This document shows positions 13,501-23,794 of a stretch of DNA of 64,000 nucleotides, piece after piece (the stretch's first letter is position 1; every line of letters begins with the position of its first letter). Under the pieces are notes generated by a model. It had not been told where the DNA came from. It made no database searches and saw only the letters and a list, made by a program, of their open reading frames with translations. The stretch is from positions 111,367,096 through 111,431,095 of the forward strand of contig NC_077228.1 of NCBI RefSeq assembly GCF_027887165.1, given 5' to 3'. The translations under genes and the position numbers were made by a program. Source of the stretch: Monodelphis domestica. Its lineage: Eukaryota; Chordata; Mammalia; Didelphimorphia; Didelphidae.

Positions 13501-16500
13501 AATTTTGCCAAGAGGGCAGTCTGAAAGTAAGATAGATTTATATAAATATGAGTAACCCAAAAGAGAAGCTTGGCATAGACCCCTCAGGAGTTCCTGGGGG
13601 GGATATCCCCAAACCCTCAATCCTCCCATTGGGAGGATCTGGGACAGAAAAGGGGTTGGAGGAAGGGGTGGCTCAGAAATACCTTGTAGCCATCTTTCAT
13701 TCCTAGAGAGTTCCTGGGCTCAATTAGCATTCTAGGTATGAACAATCTGTAATCACATACAGTTGGACTTAAGCAATATAACAATTTTTCTATAACAGTA
13801 TAATAAATCATTTCCCCCATACTCCCAAGGATGGTGGGGATGGATTAGAATGGAAAATCATGACCCAGGTGCTTCAGGTCACTGAAGACTGAGAGAATGT
13901 CCTGGTGGTCTGTACCTAACAGACAAGGACAGGAAGAGAAGAATATGAACAGACTGCATCATCTGCCCAGGAGGAAGAGTCGTTGGGGGGGAGGGGTAGA
14001 TAGAGGAGTCCTCCAAAAAGGCGGGTGCTCTCCAAGGCTGTCTCTTTGATGAGTCCGAGGGCTCTGAAGGCCCATCCTACTAACTGTTCTCTCCCTCAGC
14101 CTTTTTTTGCCAGAAGCTAGGGAATGATGAGCAAGATTACCTCTCATAGTACAGCCCCTTTATCCCTGTCTAATGGAGGGTTATAGTGGAGGAAAGATCC
14201 ACTCACTATCAGTTATCTCCATGCAAACGGGCCTCTGAAGATCAGTGGTACATTTCCTAATCAGAACTGGAGTACCACTGGGTTGGATCCTATTTGTGTA
14301 TAGATTAAGGGATTCGGAGCCTTATCCAATCCACAAGACTTGATCTCATATGGTTCCTTCTCTTGTCTCTTTCAGAGTGTGAGCCCATTGAGGCCATCGC
14401 CAAGTTTGACTATATTGGCCGGACAGCCCGAGAGCTGTCCTTCAAGAAGGGGGCCTCCTTGCTGCTGTACCATCGGGCCTCTGATGACTGGTGGGAGGGC
14501 CGACACAATGGCATTGATGGACTCATCCCTCATCAGTACATCGTGGTCCAAGACACGTAGGTTGGGCCCTCAGGCCACAAGGCCAGGGTTGCTGGTGCCA
14601 CTTCCAAGATGAGCCTTTAAGAGATGGACTCTCAGTGAATATTGCCAAAAACTGAGAGTCATAAGATGCCAGCCTCTCAGGCTGGCGCCGGCGTTCTGGA
14701 AGTCCCCAGTAACTAATCCTCTCAGTAGCCACTTGGTGTATGTATGCCTGATAGATACCAAAGAAAGCAGATGTCACTATACGCCTCTCTGGATCCCCTT
14801 CGTGGACTGAGAGAACATTTTCTTTCTGGTCTGGACACTCTTGACCATTTCAGGGAGAAAAGGTGTTTTGGTTTTTAGCCAGTGTGAATTAACCCAATCT
14901 AATGATCTTGTTTTGGCATTTTTCCTACTTAAAAACACGATCGTGTTTTGGCTGGAGAAACCTGAGCCAGAGATGTGACCCTTAGTGATGACGGTTCTTC
15001 CTGCTTTTCTAGGAAGTACGTGGATTAAGGAACCTTGTTGAAATAACCCAATTTAGTTCAGCAACCCAGGTGAGGTTGATTTGGGGAAGGAGTAATAAGG
15101 AAGGAAGGAAAATTGGGCTAGGCTCAGAGTTTTCCAGATGTACTCCACCTATGAAGGAATTGGGGTGCTTTCCAGATTCCCCATGCCATACCTTCTCTCC
15201 CTGGACCCCAGCCTGGGAGAGTCCTGAGAAGGATCTCTGGTCCCCCATGCCCACTGCCCTCCCCTTGGATGTTGTGCTGCCAATGCTTTTGGTCCTTCCC
15301 TTACTATTATTTAAAGGTTGATATCCTGAACAAGTCTTCACCTTCCCAGCCTGTCCTGGCTTGTTCTGCAAGGAATATCCTCCTTCTGTTGATAACATCG
15401 CAAATTTGGTGGTGACTACATCCAGACCCCTCCTAAATTTAGCATTATGGCTTCCTTGCAAGATCAAGCAGAAGATGAACTGTGAGGGAGAAGGGGCTTG
15501 CTTACCCTCTTCCCATATGACCACTAGCCAGAGGGGCCAGGAGAGCAATGGAAAGACCTGGGACCAGCTTGGAAGCTCCAGGTGGGGCTAGATCTGCTCC
15601 GACAGAGTGTGAGGCTCTCCTGCCTCAACGCCAGCATCTCCAAAGCCTGAGCAGATGTGCAGCAACCTGGACATGTCTCTTCCTCCTCCAGGAGGCTGTC
15701 CCAGCCCAGCCAGCCCAGCCTGGGGGGTAAAAGGCAGATGCCTCAGCTCCAAGTTTCCTCTAGCTGAAACCTGCCATGCTTTCCTGAGGAGCCAGGAGCC
15801 GACCAAACTCAGCTGGATTATTTACTTTATTTAAGATAACTCAACTCTGCTCCTAGGTTGCTAATTCCCTGCTTTCCTGCCCTCCTTTCCCCGCACAGGG
15901 CTCCTGGGTATTGCCGCCATCTTAGAGCGCTGCCGGGGGCGAGAGTGTGTGAGTGAGAGAGTGTGTCAGGGGGCCATCTCGCTGATTTAACACGGCTCTT
16001 TGTGTTGTTGTCTCCCTCCCTGCCCACCCACCCCTTCTCCCCCAGCGAGGATGGTGTCGTGGAGAGGTCAAGCCCCAAGTCTGAGATTGAGGTCATTTCT
16101 GAGCCACCTGAAGAAAAGGTGACAGCCAGAGCCGGGGCCAGCTGTCCCAGTGGGGGTCATGTAGCCGATATTTATCTTGCAAACATCAACAAGTAAGCGC
16201 TGCTTTTCATTTTCTGCTCTCCCGACCGCCTCTTAACCCCCAGCTTCACCCCCTGGTCTTAGCCTAACCCTTCTTCTCCATTCCTGCACTGCACATAGGG
16301 AGGTTGCTAAAAGACACTTGGCTTTCCCAGGCTAACGATTTGCATGCATGCTTTCACTGCTGCTGGCTAGATGGATGGGGACGAGGAAGCTTCTGCAAGC
16401 TTCAGTGCTAGGGCGAGGCTTTCTGCTAGCCACCTCTCTTTCTCTGTGTCCCTACAGTGTCTGTCACCAGGAACCCACCTGGGAATCCTAGGTCTGAAGC

Positions 16501-19500
16501 TGTTACCCAAAGCTCAAGAATGGCCAGTGGCCAAGTGACTGAGTTTGTCATAGACAACATGGACCCAAACTGTTCTGCTGAGGGGGACTTCTTTGGTCCT
16601 GTCTCTTTCCTAATTCTTAACCTAATAATAGACTCTCTCTTCTCTGAAGGTTAAAAGCCTTAAGAGTTTTGTACTAGGCTGGTGTTAATAATGGGCATGT
16701 TTGTTCAAATATTGTTGGTCTGTTTTGCTCCCTGCTCTTGGTATTCACTCCTATGGAGGACGAGATCACCATTACCTCTTTTCTGGCTACCCTCCCCATC
16801 TCCCACTCCCATTTCATTCTGCCCCTTCACACAGGAAAAGAAAATGGGCCACTTTTCATGTGGCCTTAGCCTTATATGCCCTTCTCCATTATTCAGGCTT
16901 ACTGCAGACTTCAAGTTCTTTCCAACAGGCTTTGGGACTGTGATCCCCAACTTCCACTGTCACACTGGTAGTCAGCTAGGGTCTTCCACCCAGAATCCCC
17001 TGCTTGTGGCTCTAGGTCCATGCCCCTTGACCTCTCCAGGGGACATCCTGGTTGTTGGACACCTAGTCTCATCTCTGCCTCCTCAAGGGGCCTGGCATGA
17101 CATCCTCAACCCATCACCTCCTCTACTAGATCCTGAAATTTGGGATGGTGCCAGTAAGATGGCGGCAGGCCCCTAGGGGATGCTCCATGAATGTGAACTA
17201 GTGATGACGCCTAGTTTTTATCCCCCTATGGTTTTGGAAGAATGAAATGATTTGCACAAGGAAAACCTGTTAACTGTAGCCTCTGGACATTGAAACTGGA
17301 AGGAGAATAAATGCGCTTTTTGTTTCTAAACCATATCAGGTCGCTTAGATCTTTCTGCCTTTTTTTTGTTTCTTCCAGCTAGTCATTAGAAGGGGCATGG
17401 TTGGGGAACTTGGCTGCCCCTTCAATAGTTTTCTTTCCAACTTCAAGTCGGGGAAGTCAGTTATATTAATTCCACCTCAGAAAGAGCCACTTACCTCCTT
17501 ATTTAGAACTATTTGTAAATTTAAACCAGTAAGTGAAAAACAGTGAGGACTTCACTCATTTCCTACTCCAACAGGCAATCCCAAACTCGCTACTCTGTTG
17601 AGAAAGCAAGCTAATAAAATTATGGTGGGCTAATCCTATTTTTGTTCCTTATTTACAAGGTTGTGTTAATTATAAGTTTCTAATCACAAGAATCCCAGCC
17701 TGTAATTAACCCAATAACAGGGCGGGAAGGTGACTGTGTGTGTGTGGCTTTTTTTTTTAAGCCACCAGCTTAGTTGTTGCTTTCTTAGAGGAAGACATCC
17801 AATAGTCTGAAGTTTACCACCAGTGGAAAACTCATAGACCAAACTATACAGACAGTTTACTTGATTTCTCTCTTTCAAAAACTAATTTTTGGGTTCCAAA
17901 TGTGTTAAGGAGAGGAAGACCCCCAAGTTTTATCTCCTTTCCCCATAATATTATGGAAAGCCATCTGTCATTGTAAAGAAAGCTCGGGCCTACCAAGGGT
18001 AAAGGATTGCCTATGGTCACACGGGTAACCAGACGGAGCAGAACCAGGGCTCAAGCGTGGGTCTTCTGAGTCCAAATCCAGCATTCATTCACTTTGGGCC
18101 CCTGGTTTTCTCCCAACTTCCAAATAGGTAGCGTTGGCAATTTAGACCCAAACTCCAGCCGTCCTGTTCAGACTGCACGAAAGGTGGCAATTAGAACAAC
18201 AACAACAAAACCAGGCCCTGGTCCACTTGAGGGCTGCTACCCGAGCCCTGGAGAGGTAGCTTCACGTAAAGGAAAGAAAGCCCTTTGGACTCCTAGGTTG
18301 GAGTCCTGAGTCAGACCCATACTAGCACATGCCCTGGGCGGGTGGACCTCTTCTCATCCCCGCTGCTATAAGCTGCAGAGTAGATTTCCTTACCAGACTT
18401 CCTTTCACCACTGAAATCACATGCCAGGGGAGTGAGAATCCAGAGAGTCTTAAAATGTTAAAGCTGGAAAGGGCCCTGGGGATCAGCTAGTCCCTCCCAA
18501 GCCCCTCCCCTGCCCAAAGCCCAGCTCCTGGGCTAGAGCCACTCCCAGTCCCCTGAGCCGCCTTTGGAAGACCGACCGACGGGGCCAGTTGAGCCCCAGC
18601 ACCTCCCAAGTGGACCCAAAGCAGGGCCCCACACTGTCCCTGCCTACCCCTGTCCCAGGTTAGGAGCAGCTTCTTCCACACCTCCGTGTGAATCCATTTT
18701 CCTCATGTGGTTCTTGTGTCATCCATGTCCTAGAGAAGTCGAGCTCATTCTGAAACGGTGCCCCATAACCACAAGATTGCCAGACTCCCTAATCCAATTG
18801 TAGAGTTTACACAGAGCCTTAAGTGGCCTGTAATGAATTGACCCAGAGCCAAAGTTTAATCTCATCCTCAGTGATTCAAGAAGTAAGATAAATAAATCAG
18901 AATTCATAAGATTTCTCCTTAACTCCTGCAGTATTGCAGTCCCTTGAGAGACTGTATTCTTTCTTCATATTAGAAGCTTTATGCCAAACCCTGTAATCAT
19001 TCCACCCTCCTTGTGCGGATGGCTTTTGGTAGGAGGACCCTAAAGGTTGGAGAAAAGGCATTCCCTTCTGCCTTACGTCCCCCACCCCCTCGATAATGGG
19101 GTACGGTCTCCTCATTTGATTTAAAAAAAAAAAAGGCCACAGTAAGGACATCTTTTGGCGCCTGTCCCCGTGATCATGTTTCACATAATCAGACTTTCCC
19201 TCTGCCTAGCCTTTTCCATCTCAGGAGCTCAAAGTACACCACCAACCAGTAAGTATCCATTTCTCCTTTGCCAGGCTGGGGAGGGTGCGGGGGGAGGAGG
19301 GGGTAATGGAAGCATCAGGGACTCATGGGACAATGGAGCCTTGGCGAGAACGCACTCCGTGGCCCTTTCCCGTCTCCCTGGAAAAATGCTGGATGGCAGG
19401 AACTCATCCCTCTTCCTCTTCCCTCCTCTCCTTGGATGTGGGCGTGCTGGGCCCTGAGTCTGTTGTTGCTCACGCTTGTCTTTCTGTTTGTGACCAAAGG

Positions 19501-22065
19501 CAGAGGAAGCGGCCAGAATCTGGGAACATCAGGAAAGCCTTCCGGCAGAGTGACGGCCATGGGCTGAGCAGTCCCCTGCTGGACTCCTCCCCAGGAGCCG
19601 GGGGGGCCAGCTGCCGCCCCTCCTCCCAGCCCGTCATCACCCAGAGTCTCCCCAAGGAGGGGCCTGATAAATGTTCTGCCAGCGGGCACGGGGGTCTCAA
19701 TTCCATCAGCCGACACTCGTCTCTGAAGAATCGGCTGGACAGTCCTCAGATCCGGAAGACGGTGACGGCCGGGAGATCCAAGAGCTTCAACAACCACCGG
19801 CCCATGGACCCTGAGGTCATTGCCCAGGTAAAACCTGCAGTTTGGTGGCGAGAGGGGATCGGCCATTTCCCCTTTCCTGACCTTAGGACCTTAGGGCAAG
19901 GAGCCCAGTGATGGCCATGGGGATATTTCTGACCCACTGACCAGGCCACATCGGGAGGTGCTGCCCACTCTCAGACAGGCATCACTGGCTAGCACCCCTT
20001 CTCCAAAGGGGCACGATGGAGCAGAGGAAAGGAGGCTCCTTCACTGCATATGTGCAAAGTAAGCATTTGCACAACTGTTTCCTCTTTGGGAAACCGAAGC
20101 TTTTCCAGGCTGGTGCCTACAGATGTGATACCCAACATCTTATCCCCCTTTGGGGTTTCATAGCGCCAGGAAATTGGGCACCGAGGCTGCAGGATATGCT
20201 CGTGGAATTGGCCAGGCGGCGTGTGACGCCTCTCCTTTTAGATTTGTGCCCGGCCGTGTTCCCTTCCCTCCATTCCTCCCTGCTGTCCCCATTCCTAGAC
20301 CATTTCCTGACCCTGCAGCCCAGAGAAACCTAGCAACGATCAGTCAGTTTTCGGGCCGAGAGGGGATGAGACTGGTGGGGGCAGTGAGTCCGTCTCCCAG
20401 GAGGAACGGAGGCCAGTCCCCCATAACAAGGGACCTCCTCACATCTCTAGTGCACCCTTTTGACTTTTTGTTTTCCATGAAATGTTAGAGGGCTAACCCC
20501 ATCTTTAAAAACGCGACGGCCGCGGCCACTCCAAGCAGTGCACTCAGACGTCTCCCTCAGCTCTATAATTTTCATTAGTCCAGGTGGGTACCAGGGGCTT
20601 CCTGTTGCCCTTGACCGTCCTGCTTTTAGCGGAGCCAAGATCCCCGCTCGCCCGGGGCAGACAGGCAGTCTCTGTTGGCTGGGCTGCGGTGCGCTCTCCA
20701 GGAATGTCTTCTGGGTCAGGCCTGTCGTGTCTCTCGCTTTGCTGGGCCTCTAGCTCTGCCTCTGTGTGTGTGAGGCCACGGTTGTAAGCTGCCTTCTCCC
20801 ACGGGACTCCTCCCAGCTCCCTTCTCCGGGCAGGTGTTAACAGGAGCGTGGGGGTACGGACGCCGCGCAGCGTCTGCTTTCTCGGGGCTGGCTGCGGGAC
20901 GTTGTGTCCCTGCCAAGAGAAAGCTCGTCTCGCTCTCCAGGACGTGAGCCGGGGGCCCTGGCCCAGAACGCCCAGGCTCTCCGTGCAGCCCCGGTCCCAA
21001 AGCCGGAGCCCGGGGAGGGCGCAGGGGTGCCAGACACGAGTTTGCCAGGGGGCGGGAGGCGAGGAGCAGGGAGGTCTCCTAGGGAGGCAGCTGGCTTGCA
21101 AACAAAGGTCCTTTGGTTCTCTCTTGAGTCCCGAGCTAGTGATGCTGCTTGTTCGCTGAGCTGGTTTCCCTTGTAACTTACAGAAGGCCATTCACCCAAG
21201 TGGGCTTTGGCTCCCCCTCCTGGACAGTGCCCTCTTGACAGTGATGGACAGAAGAGAACAGCACCATTACGCTGCCCTCTCCTGCCATAGTTGTCCGTCC
21301 CCAGGTGGTGGGCAGGGAGCAGAACTATTGGACCTTTCCTCAATCCCCGACGGGTAAGACCTGTCCTTCTTTAACCAGGGTTAGATTTGGTCACTCCCAG
21401 TGCCAGGGGACTGCAGGTCGGATCTCATTAGGACCAATTTTGTGAGGATGATCACCACGCGAAAGGGGAAGTATCTCCAAGCCCCAGCAGGGGGCACGCT
21501 TACCCTGAGCCCTAAGGATAGGCTCGAGAACTTCGGGGCCCTGACCTAGACACCTGTCCAGACACCCAGCCCCCTCAGCCCCCTCGAAATTGGTTCTTAC
21601 AAGATTTGACCTGTAGCAGTCAAGCGGGATCTGTGGCAACATTTCACAACATCCCACTTATCTGCCTTCTCCATTTTTCAGGATATTGAGGCAACCATGA
21701 ACTCTGCCCTGAATGAACTGCGAGAGCTCGAGCGGCAAAGCAATGTCAAGCACACCCCTGACGTGGTCCTGGACACCCTGGAGCCTCTAAAGACCTCCCC
21801 GGTGGTAGCACCTACTTCAGAACCCTCTAGTCCCCTGCACACCCAGCTCCTCAAGGACCCTGAGCCTGCTTTCCAGCGGAGCGCCAGTACCGCCGGGGAC
21901 ATCCCGTGCGCTTTCCGGCCGGTCAAGTCAGTCAAGATGGCCGCCCCGGTCAAGCCACCGGCCACGCGACCCAAGCCAGTGGTCTTCCCCAAAACCAATG
22001 CTACCAGTCCTGGCGTCAACTCTTCAGCCTCCTCACAGCCCACTGACAAGTCTTGTACAGTCTGA
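1472..22065 (+). CDS. SRGAP1: SRGAP1, 3' half of gene (nine coding exons, C-terminal ~554 residues)
   Basis: Slit-Robo Rho GTPase-activating protein 1, a cytoplasmic F-BAR/RhoGAP/SH3 protein that stimulates GTP hydrolysis on Rho-family GTPases (Cdc42 and RhoA in the literature) below Robo receptors. Coding exons: 1472-1549, 2429-2563, 4047-4152, 5401-5625, 10064-10143, 14376-14556, 16046-16192, 19500-19827, 21682-22065. All have AG/GT borders and the phases join to one open frame of 1664 nt. The frame begins inside the RhoGAP domain (arginine-finger motif GIFRVSG), passes through an SH3 domain and ends in TDKSCTV. Paralogue call: after GPVY this protein reads [10 protein letters not shown], whereas SRGAP2 reads EKCMAGGEEYC and ends ADKSGTM, and SRGAP3 ends TDKSCTM. 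The F-BAR half lies upstream of the window. Gene identity is certain at family level and strong for SRGAP1. Confidence 0.9.
2429..2563 (+). CDS. SRGAP1: SRGAP1 exon: RhoGAP core
   Basis: Acceptor gtccccag, donor gtaagtaa. It encodes [20 protein letters not shown], then [14 protein letters not shown], then ACV(T). The LKxYFRxLxxPLFP block is the conserved second RhoGAP motif, whose Lys helps position the GTPase. Confidence 0.94.
2899..3094 (-). mobile_element. CORE-SINE (Mon1/WSINE type)
   Basis: Near full length: tail complement at 2899, head complement (ccacccagccgcccc) at 3094. A short (TG)n/(AC)n run precedes it at 2840-2892. Confidence 0.88.
3212..3414. mobile_element. hAT-type miniature DNA transposon
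   Basis: Imperfect terminal inverted repeats: ccgtgatggcaaacctatg at the left, and cagggatgggcaaccttttg when the right end is reverse-complemented. The flanks tgttagac and gtgtagac look like a worn 8-bp target duplication, as hAT elements make. No coding capacity; inner palindromic gccgcatgcggc. Confidence 0.65.
3503..3672 (-). mobile_element. MIR-family fossil
   Basis: Diverged core: gaatctaaggcccaaagaga, gattggcccagggtcacac, ggattggaacccaagtctc. Confidence 0.6.
4047..4152 (+). CDS. SRGAP1: SRGAP1 exon: RhoGAP helices
   Basis: Acceptor ctcttttcag, donor gtgagtgg. It encodes [20 protein letters not shown] and then [10 protein letters not shown]. It joins the 2429-2563 exon to give V-T-M-D across the split codon. 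Confidence 0.94.
4250..4470 (+). mobile_element. MIR/SINE1-like fossil
   Basis: Reads gagcaccaggcctggagtct, gacctgagttcaaatgctac, then gtccccatctgtcaaatgag. Confidence 0.65.
5401..5625 (+). CDS. SRGAP1: SRGAP1 exon: RhoGAP end and linker
   Basis: Acceptor ctcctgtag, donor gtagggag. It encodes [20 protein letters not shown], the third RhoGAP motif with the conserved Asn of NLAxxFGP, then [20 protein letters not shown] and [14 protein letters not shown]. The [10 protein letters not shown] linker is the main residue string separating SRGAP1 from SRGAP2 and SRGAP3. Confidence 0.95.
6040..6495 (-). mobile_element. LINE-1, 3' end fragment
   Basis: On the minus strand it reads as L1 ORF2/3'UTR: caccgagagggtgcctaccc, gagtggctggacaagctgtg, ggagtactactgtgctac, ending at a T-rich (A-tail complement) stretch near 6040. 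Confidence 0.75.
7160..7363 (-). mobile_element. CORE-SINE (Mon1/WSINE type)
   Basis: Full-length-like minus copy with a T-run (tail complement) at 7158-7170. Confidence 0.9.
8104..8310. mobile_element. DNA-transposon relic (hAT-like MER type)
   Basis: Phrases cacaaacccctttggtagtc, ctatggaccccttcttagaa and cccaggttaagagtctctg match a common mammalian non-autonomous DNA element. A related copy in the opposite orientation is at 30255-30400. Exact family not assigned. Confidence 0.5.
10064..10143 (+). CDS. SRGAP1: SRGAP1 exon: acidic GAP-SH3 linker
   Basis: Acceptor ttctcctacag, donor gtaagtat. It encodes the acidic, Ser/Thr-rich linker [20 protein letters not shown] followed by HHTSDD. Small 80-nt exon at the far end of a 4.4 kb intron. 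Confidence 0.92.
11345..11455 (-). mobile_element. CORE-SINE fragment
   Basis: Contains ggattggttccaaggccaaa and cacacagctgg; the head half is missing. Confidence 0.75.
13321..13819 (-). mobile_element. solo-LTR-like retroviral fossil
   Basis: About 500 bp bounded by TG...CA. On the minus strand there is a TATA-like box (tttatataaatc) near 13535 and an AATAAA about 170 bp further on (near 13365), close to the 3' edge, in the U3-R-U5 order of an LTR. No internal region or second LTR is visible. No target duplication can be read, so it looks old. Family not assigned. Confidence 0.5.
14376..14556 (+). CDS. SRGAP1: SRGAP1 exon: SH3 domain
   Basis: Acceptor ctctttcag, donor gtaggttg. It encodes the whole SH3 domain, [20 protein letters not shown] through [20 protein letters not shown] to VVQD. 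The ALYDY-like AKFDY, the WW pair and the GLIPxxYI motif that form the proline-ligand groove are all intact. In the family this SH3 binds the proline-rich tail of Robo1. Confidence 0.96.
14557..16045 (+). other. SRGAP1 intron, no recognised element
   Basis: About 1.5 kb of unique-looking sequence after the SH3 exon. I see no gene, RNA or repeat in it. Confidence 0.6.
16046..16192 (+). CDS. SRGAP1: SRGAP1 exon: post-SH3 tail
   Basis: Acceptor ctcccccag, donor gtaagcgc. It encodes (T)[40 protein letters not shown] and DIYLANIN(K). Low-complexity Ser/Pro/Glu-rich sequence that follows the SH3 in SRGAP1. It ends after two bases of a Lys codon, the same phase needed to accept the microexon candidate at 19225-19248. 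Confidence 0.92.
16193..19499 (+). other. SRGAP1 intron containing the microexon candidate
   Basis: Mostly unique sequence. A MIR relic is near 17990-18105 (ggtcacacgggtaaccag). The AT-rich 18780-18950 stretch and the microexon at 19225 lie in repeat-poor DNA, a mild sign of constraint. Confidence 0.55.
19225..19248 (+). CDS. SRGAP1: candidate 24-nt in-frame SRGAP1 microexon
   Basis: A pyrimidine-rich acceptor (cttttccatctcag) directly precedes 24 nt and a consensus donor, gtaagtat, directly follows. The 16046-16192 exon ends in AA and the 19500 exon starts with G, so inclusion keeps the frame and inserts eight residues, SSKYTTNQ, between LANINK and QRKRPESG. There is a UGC-containing motif (tctgcct) in the tract, as seen upstream of SRRM4-dependent neuronal microexons. 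Not a shadow of a longer exon. No transcript evidence can be seen here, and it may be a chance or pseudo-exon. Confidence 0.55.
19500..19827 (+). CDS. SRGAP1: SRGAP1 exon: Ser-rich basic tail
   Basis: Acceptor tgaccaaag, donor gtaaaacc. It encodes [20 protein letters not shown], a Ser/Pro/Gly-rich stretch, then [42 protein letters not shown] and RSKSF look like basophilic-kinase/14-3-3-type sites. The polypyrimidine tract is weak for a constitutive acceptor. Confidence 0.93.
19828..21681 (+). other. last SRGAP1 intron, GC-rich, no recognised element
   Basis: 1.85 kb, CpG-richer than its surroundings at 20500-21060, with no SINE. Open frames here look like by-products of high GC. An internal promoter/CpG island is possible but unsupported. 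Confidence 0.45.
21682..22065 (+). CDS. SRGAP1: SRGAP1 last coding exon
   Basis: Acceptor ccatttttcag. It encodes [20 protein letters not shown], a short predicted helix, then [60 protein letters not shown] and the C-terminus TDKSCTV. The TGA stop is at 22063-22065. No splice donor is needed. Confidence 0.95.
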   Translation, partial: DIEATMNSALNELRELERQSNVKHTPDVVLDTLEPLKTSPVVAPTSEPSSPLHTQLLKDPEPAFQRSASTAGDIPCAFRPVKSVKMAAPVKPPATRPKPVVFPKTNATSPGVNSSASSQPTDKSCTV

Positions 22066-22532
22066 TGGACCCCATTTGATTGTTCCAGACCAGGGGACAT
22101 GAGGAACCAGAGACTGCTATTAAAATCGTCCTATTTAACTAGCTTGGGGACTTCAGCTGAAAATTAGATCCTAAGTTATTCCTGCAGGAATAGCCTTCCC
22201 AGCAGCCCAAACCCTTGAGAATGAAGCTCTCCCTGTCTCCCTCCCTGCCCACCCCTCACCTGCGCCCTGTCCCCCTCCCTCCGCTTCCCTTGGCCAGTCA
22301 TAATCCAGCCAGCTACAGTATATACCAGTCTTAGGCAATAGCCAGAAATAGATCTTTCCATTATCAGGTCACTGTGAAATCTGGCAAGGCAAATAGCAAA
22401 GATATGGCTTACGTCCGTCTTCCTCAAGACACCGAGGATGCCTTGCTGCTGTGGCTGGCCGCTGATGCCCCCACCTCTCAGCGGCCCCACGTTTGGGTAC
22501 TGGTTATAAGGAATTATATAGTCTCTGCTTCA

Positions 22533-22533
<1 letters not shown>

Positions 22534-22580
<47 letters not shown>
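22534..22580. repeat. (CA)n microsatellite in SRGAP1 3'UTR
   Basis: About 23 uninterrupted CA units inside the probable 3'UTR. Confidence 0.97.
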
Positions 22581-22582
<2 letters not shown>

Positions 22583-23788
22583 CAACAGTTGTAGGTTACC
22601 ATAGTCTCTGGCATGTTTAGACACTCCTGGTTCTGTGGCCCGTGGCGGTGTGTCTCTTTGTAAGTTATTGTGGCAGTTCACACAGTGACCACCAGGGTCT
22701 GTTTGTTTCCGTTACAAACCCTCTTTTGTCTGGGACAGGAGAACTCAGCCATAGAAATCTCTCATGAATGAAACGTATCAGGATGGGACTCCCAGAGGCT
22801 GGGGGATTTCTCTCGTAGGCCTCTGCTTACTGGTGTGGTTTGGTTGCTTGGTGTTTACATTGGTCCCCCTCATCCTCCATAACCTCAGCCAAACTCTGTT
22901 TAGTAACTCTCCCTTGTAAAATGTCCCTGAACGATCCTTTGGTGTTAGGTAGGAGAAGGGCCATCCTTGTTCCGTTTTCCACCCGGGAAGGAATCCCACT
23001 GAAGATGCTCTTAGAACCTGGACCCTGTGATTGAAAATGGTTTTCAGAGTGTTATCGTCTTCAGGGCAGGTTTGAAACCCTTAGCGAATGGGTGGTGGCG
23101 CTTCTCTTGCTCCTTCTGGGCACTTAACAGGCAAAGACTTCTTATCCTGAAATCAATCATGGATGGAGTTCTTGGGTTCCAAGGTCCCCAGAGAAACGTT
23201 CCCGTAGGACCAGCCCCAGAAGTAAGGTGACACAGATCCTGCTTGTAAGTAAGCAGCTGCTGGCTGTCCTTCAGCCTCTATCTCCGGGCTTGCTTCTTCC
23301 CTGGGGCCTCTCACTGGAAAGAGATGGGGGGCCCGGCGAGACTCGGTCAGATTGCCGAGAGCCACTCCTTGCCAAAACCGTTGACAGTTATCTAGGTACA
23401 GGGACACCTGCCTCAATTGTATTTTGATTCCACAAACCAAAAAGCCTCCCTGAGACTGAAATCTGAAGATACCATCAGTGGCTGAACCTGTGAAGAAGGG
23501 ATGGGCTGATGGGCTAACAGCTTCCTTCCTGTCGATGCTCTCCGGTCCTTCTCCCTTTGCCCACATAAAAGATGATTCCCCCTCTGCTCTGAACCAGCCT
23601 CCCAAATCTCCCCTGACGTCACGCTCTGCCAGCAACACTAGGATGAAAGGCCGAGCCACCCAACAGCTCCCGGGGCTCATACACACACTGAGCGAAGGCT
23701 GAATGAAACCCGCGTGTCTTAGGACCACAGGAGCCGCGTTTCCTGGCTTGGAATCCTATTCCTTACCTGTTAGCGTCTCTGCGATTTA

Positions 23789-23794
23789 AATAAA
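23789..23794 (+). promoter_or_regulatory. SRGAP1: proximal polyadenylation signal AATAAA
   Basis: AATAAA about 1.7 kb after the stop, followed within 20-40 nt by TG/T-rich sequence (gtatggtggttgtcc). It would give a shorter 3'UTR. Confidence 0.45.

Larger units (their letters stand above)
10144..14375 (+). other. SRGAP1 intron before SH3 exon
   Basis: Holds a SINE piece and an LTR fossil (listed separately). 11455-13300 is G/A-rich sequence with phrases typical of an old dispersed repeat (ctgccctcgagagctgacat; ggagctgggtcttcaaggaa) whose family I cannot name. 13860-14375 shows nothing. Confidence 0.5.

Noticed and set aside
16682-17176. 164-residue frame in an SRGAP1 intron with hydrophobic N-terminus
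   Set aside because: No recognisable domain and no splice sites joining it to SRGAP1; composition follows the pyrimidine-rich intron.
19285-19911. 208-residue frame treated as a longer SRGAP1 exon starting at 19285
   Set aside because: Only 19500-19827 matches the protein; upstream part is intron and the true exon has its own acceptor at 19499.
20544-21343. Long minus-strand frames (168 and 215 residues) in the last SRGAP1 intron
   Set aside because: No family likeness, GC-rich strand effect; no splice or promoter context that I can defend.
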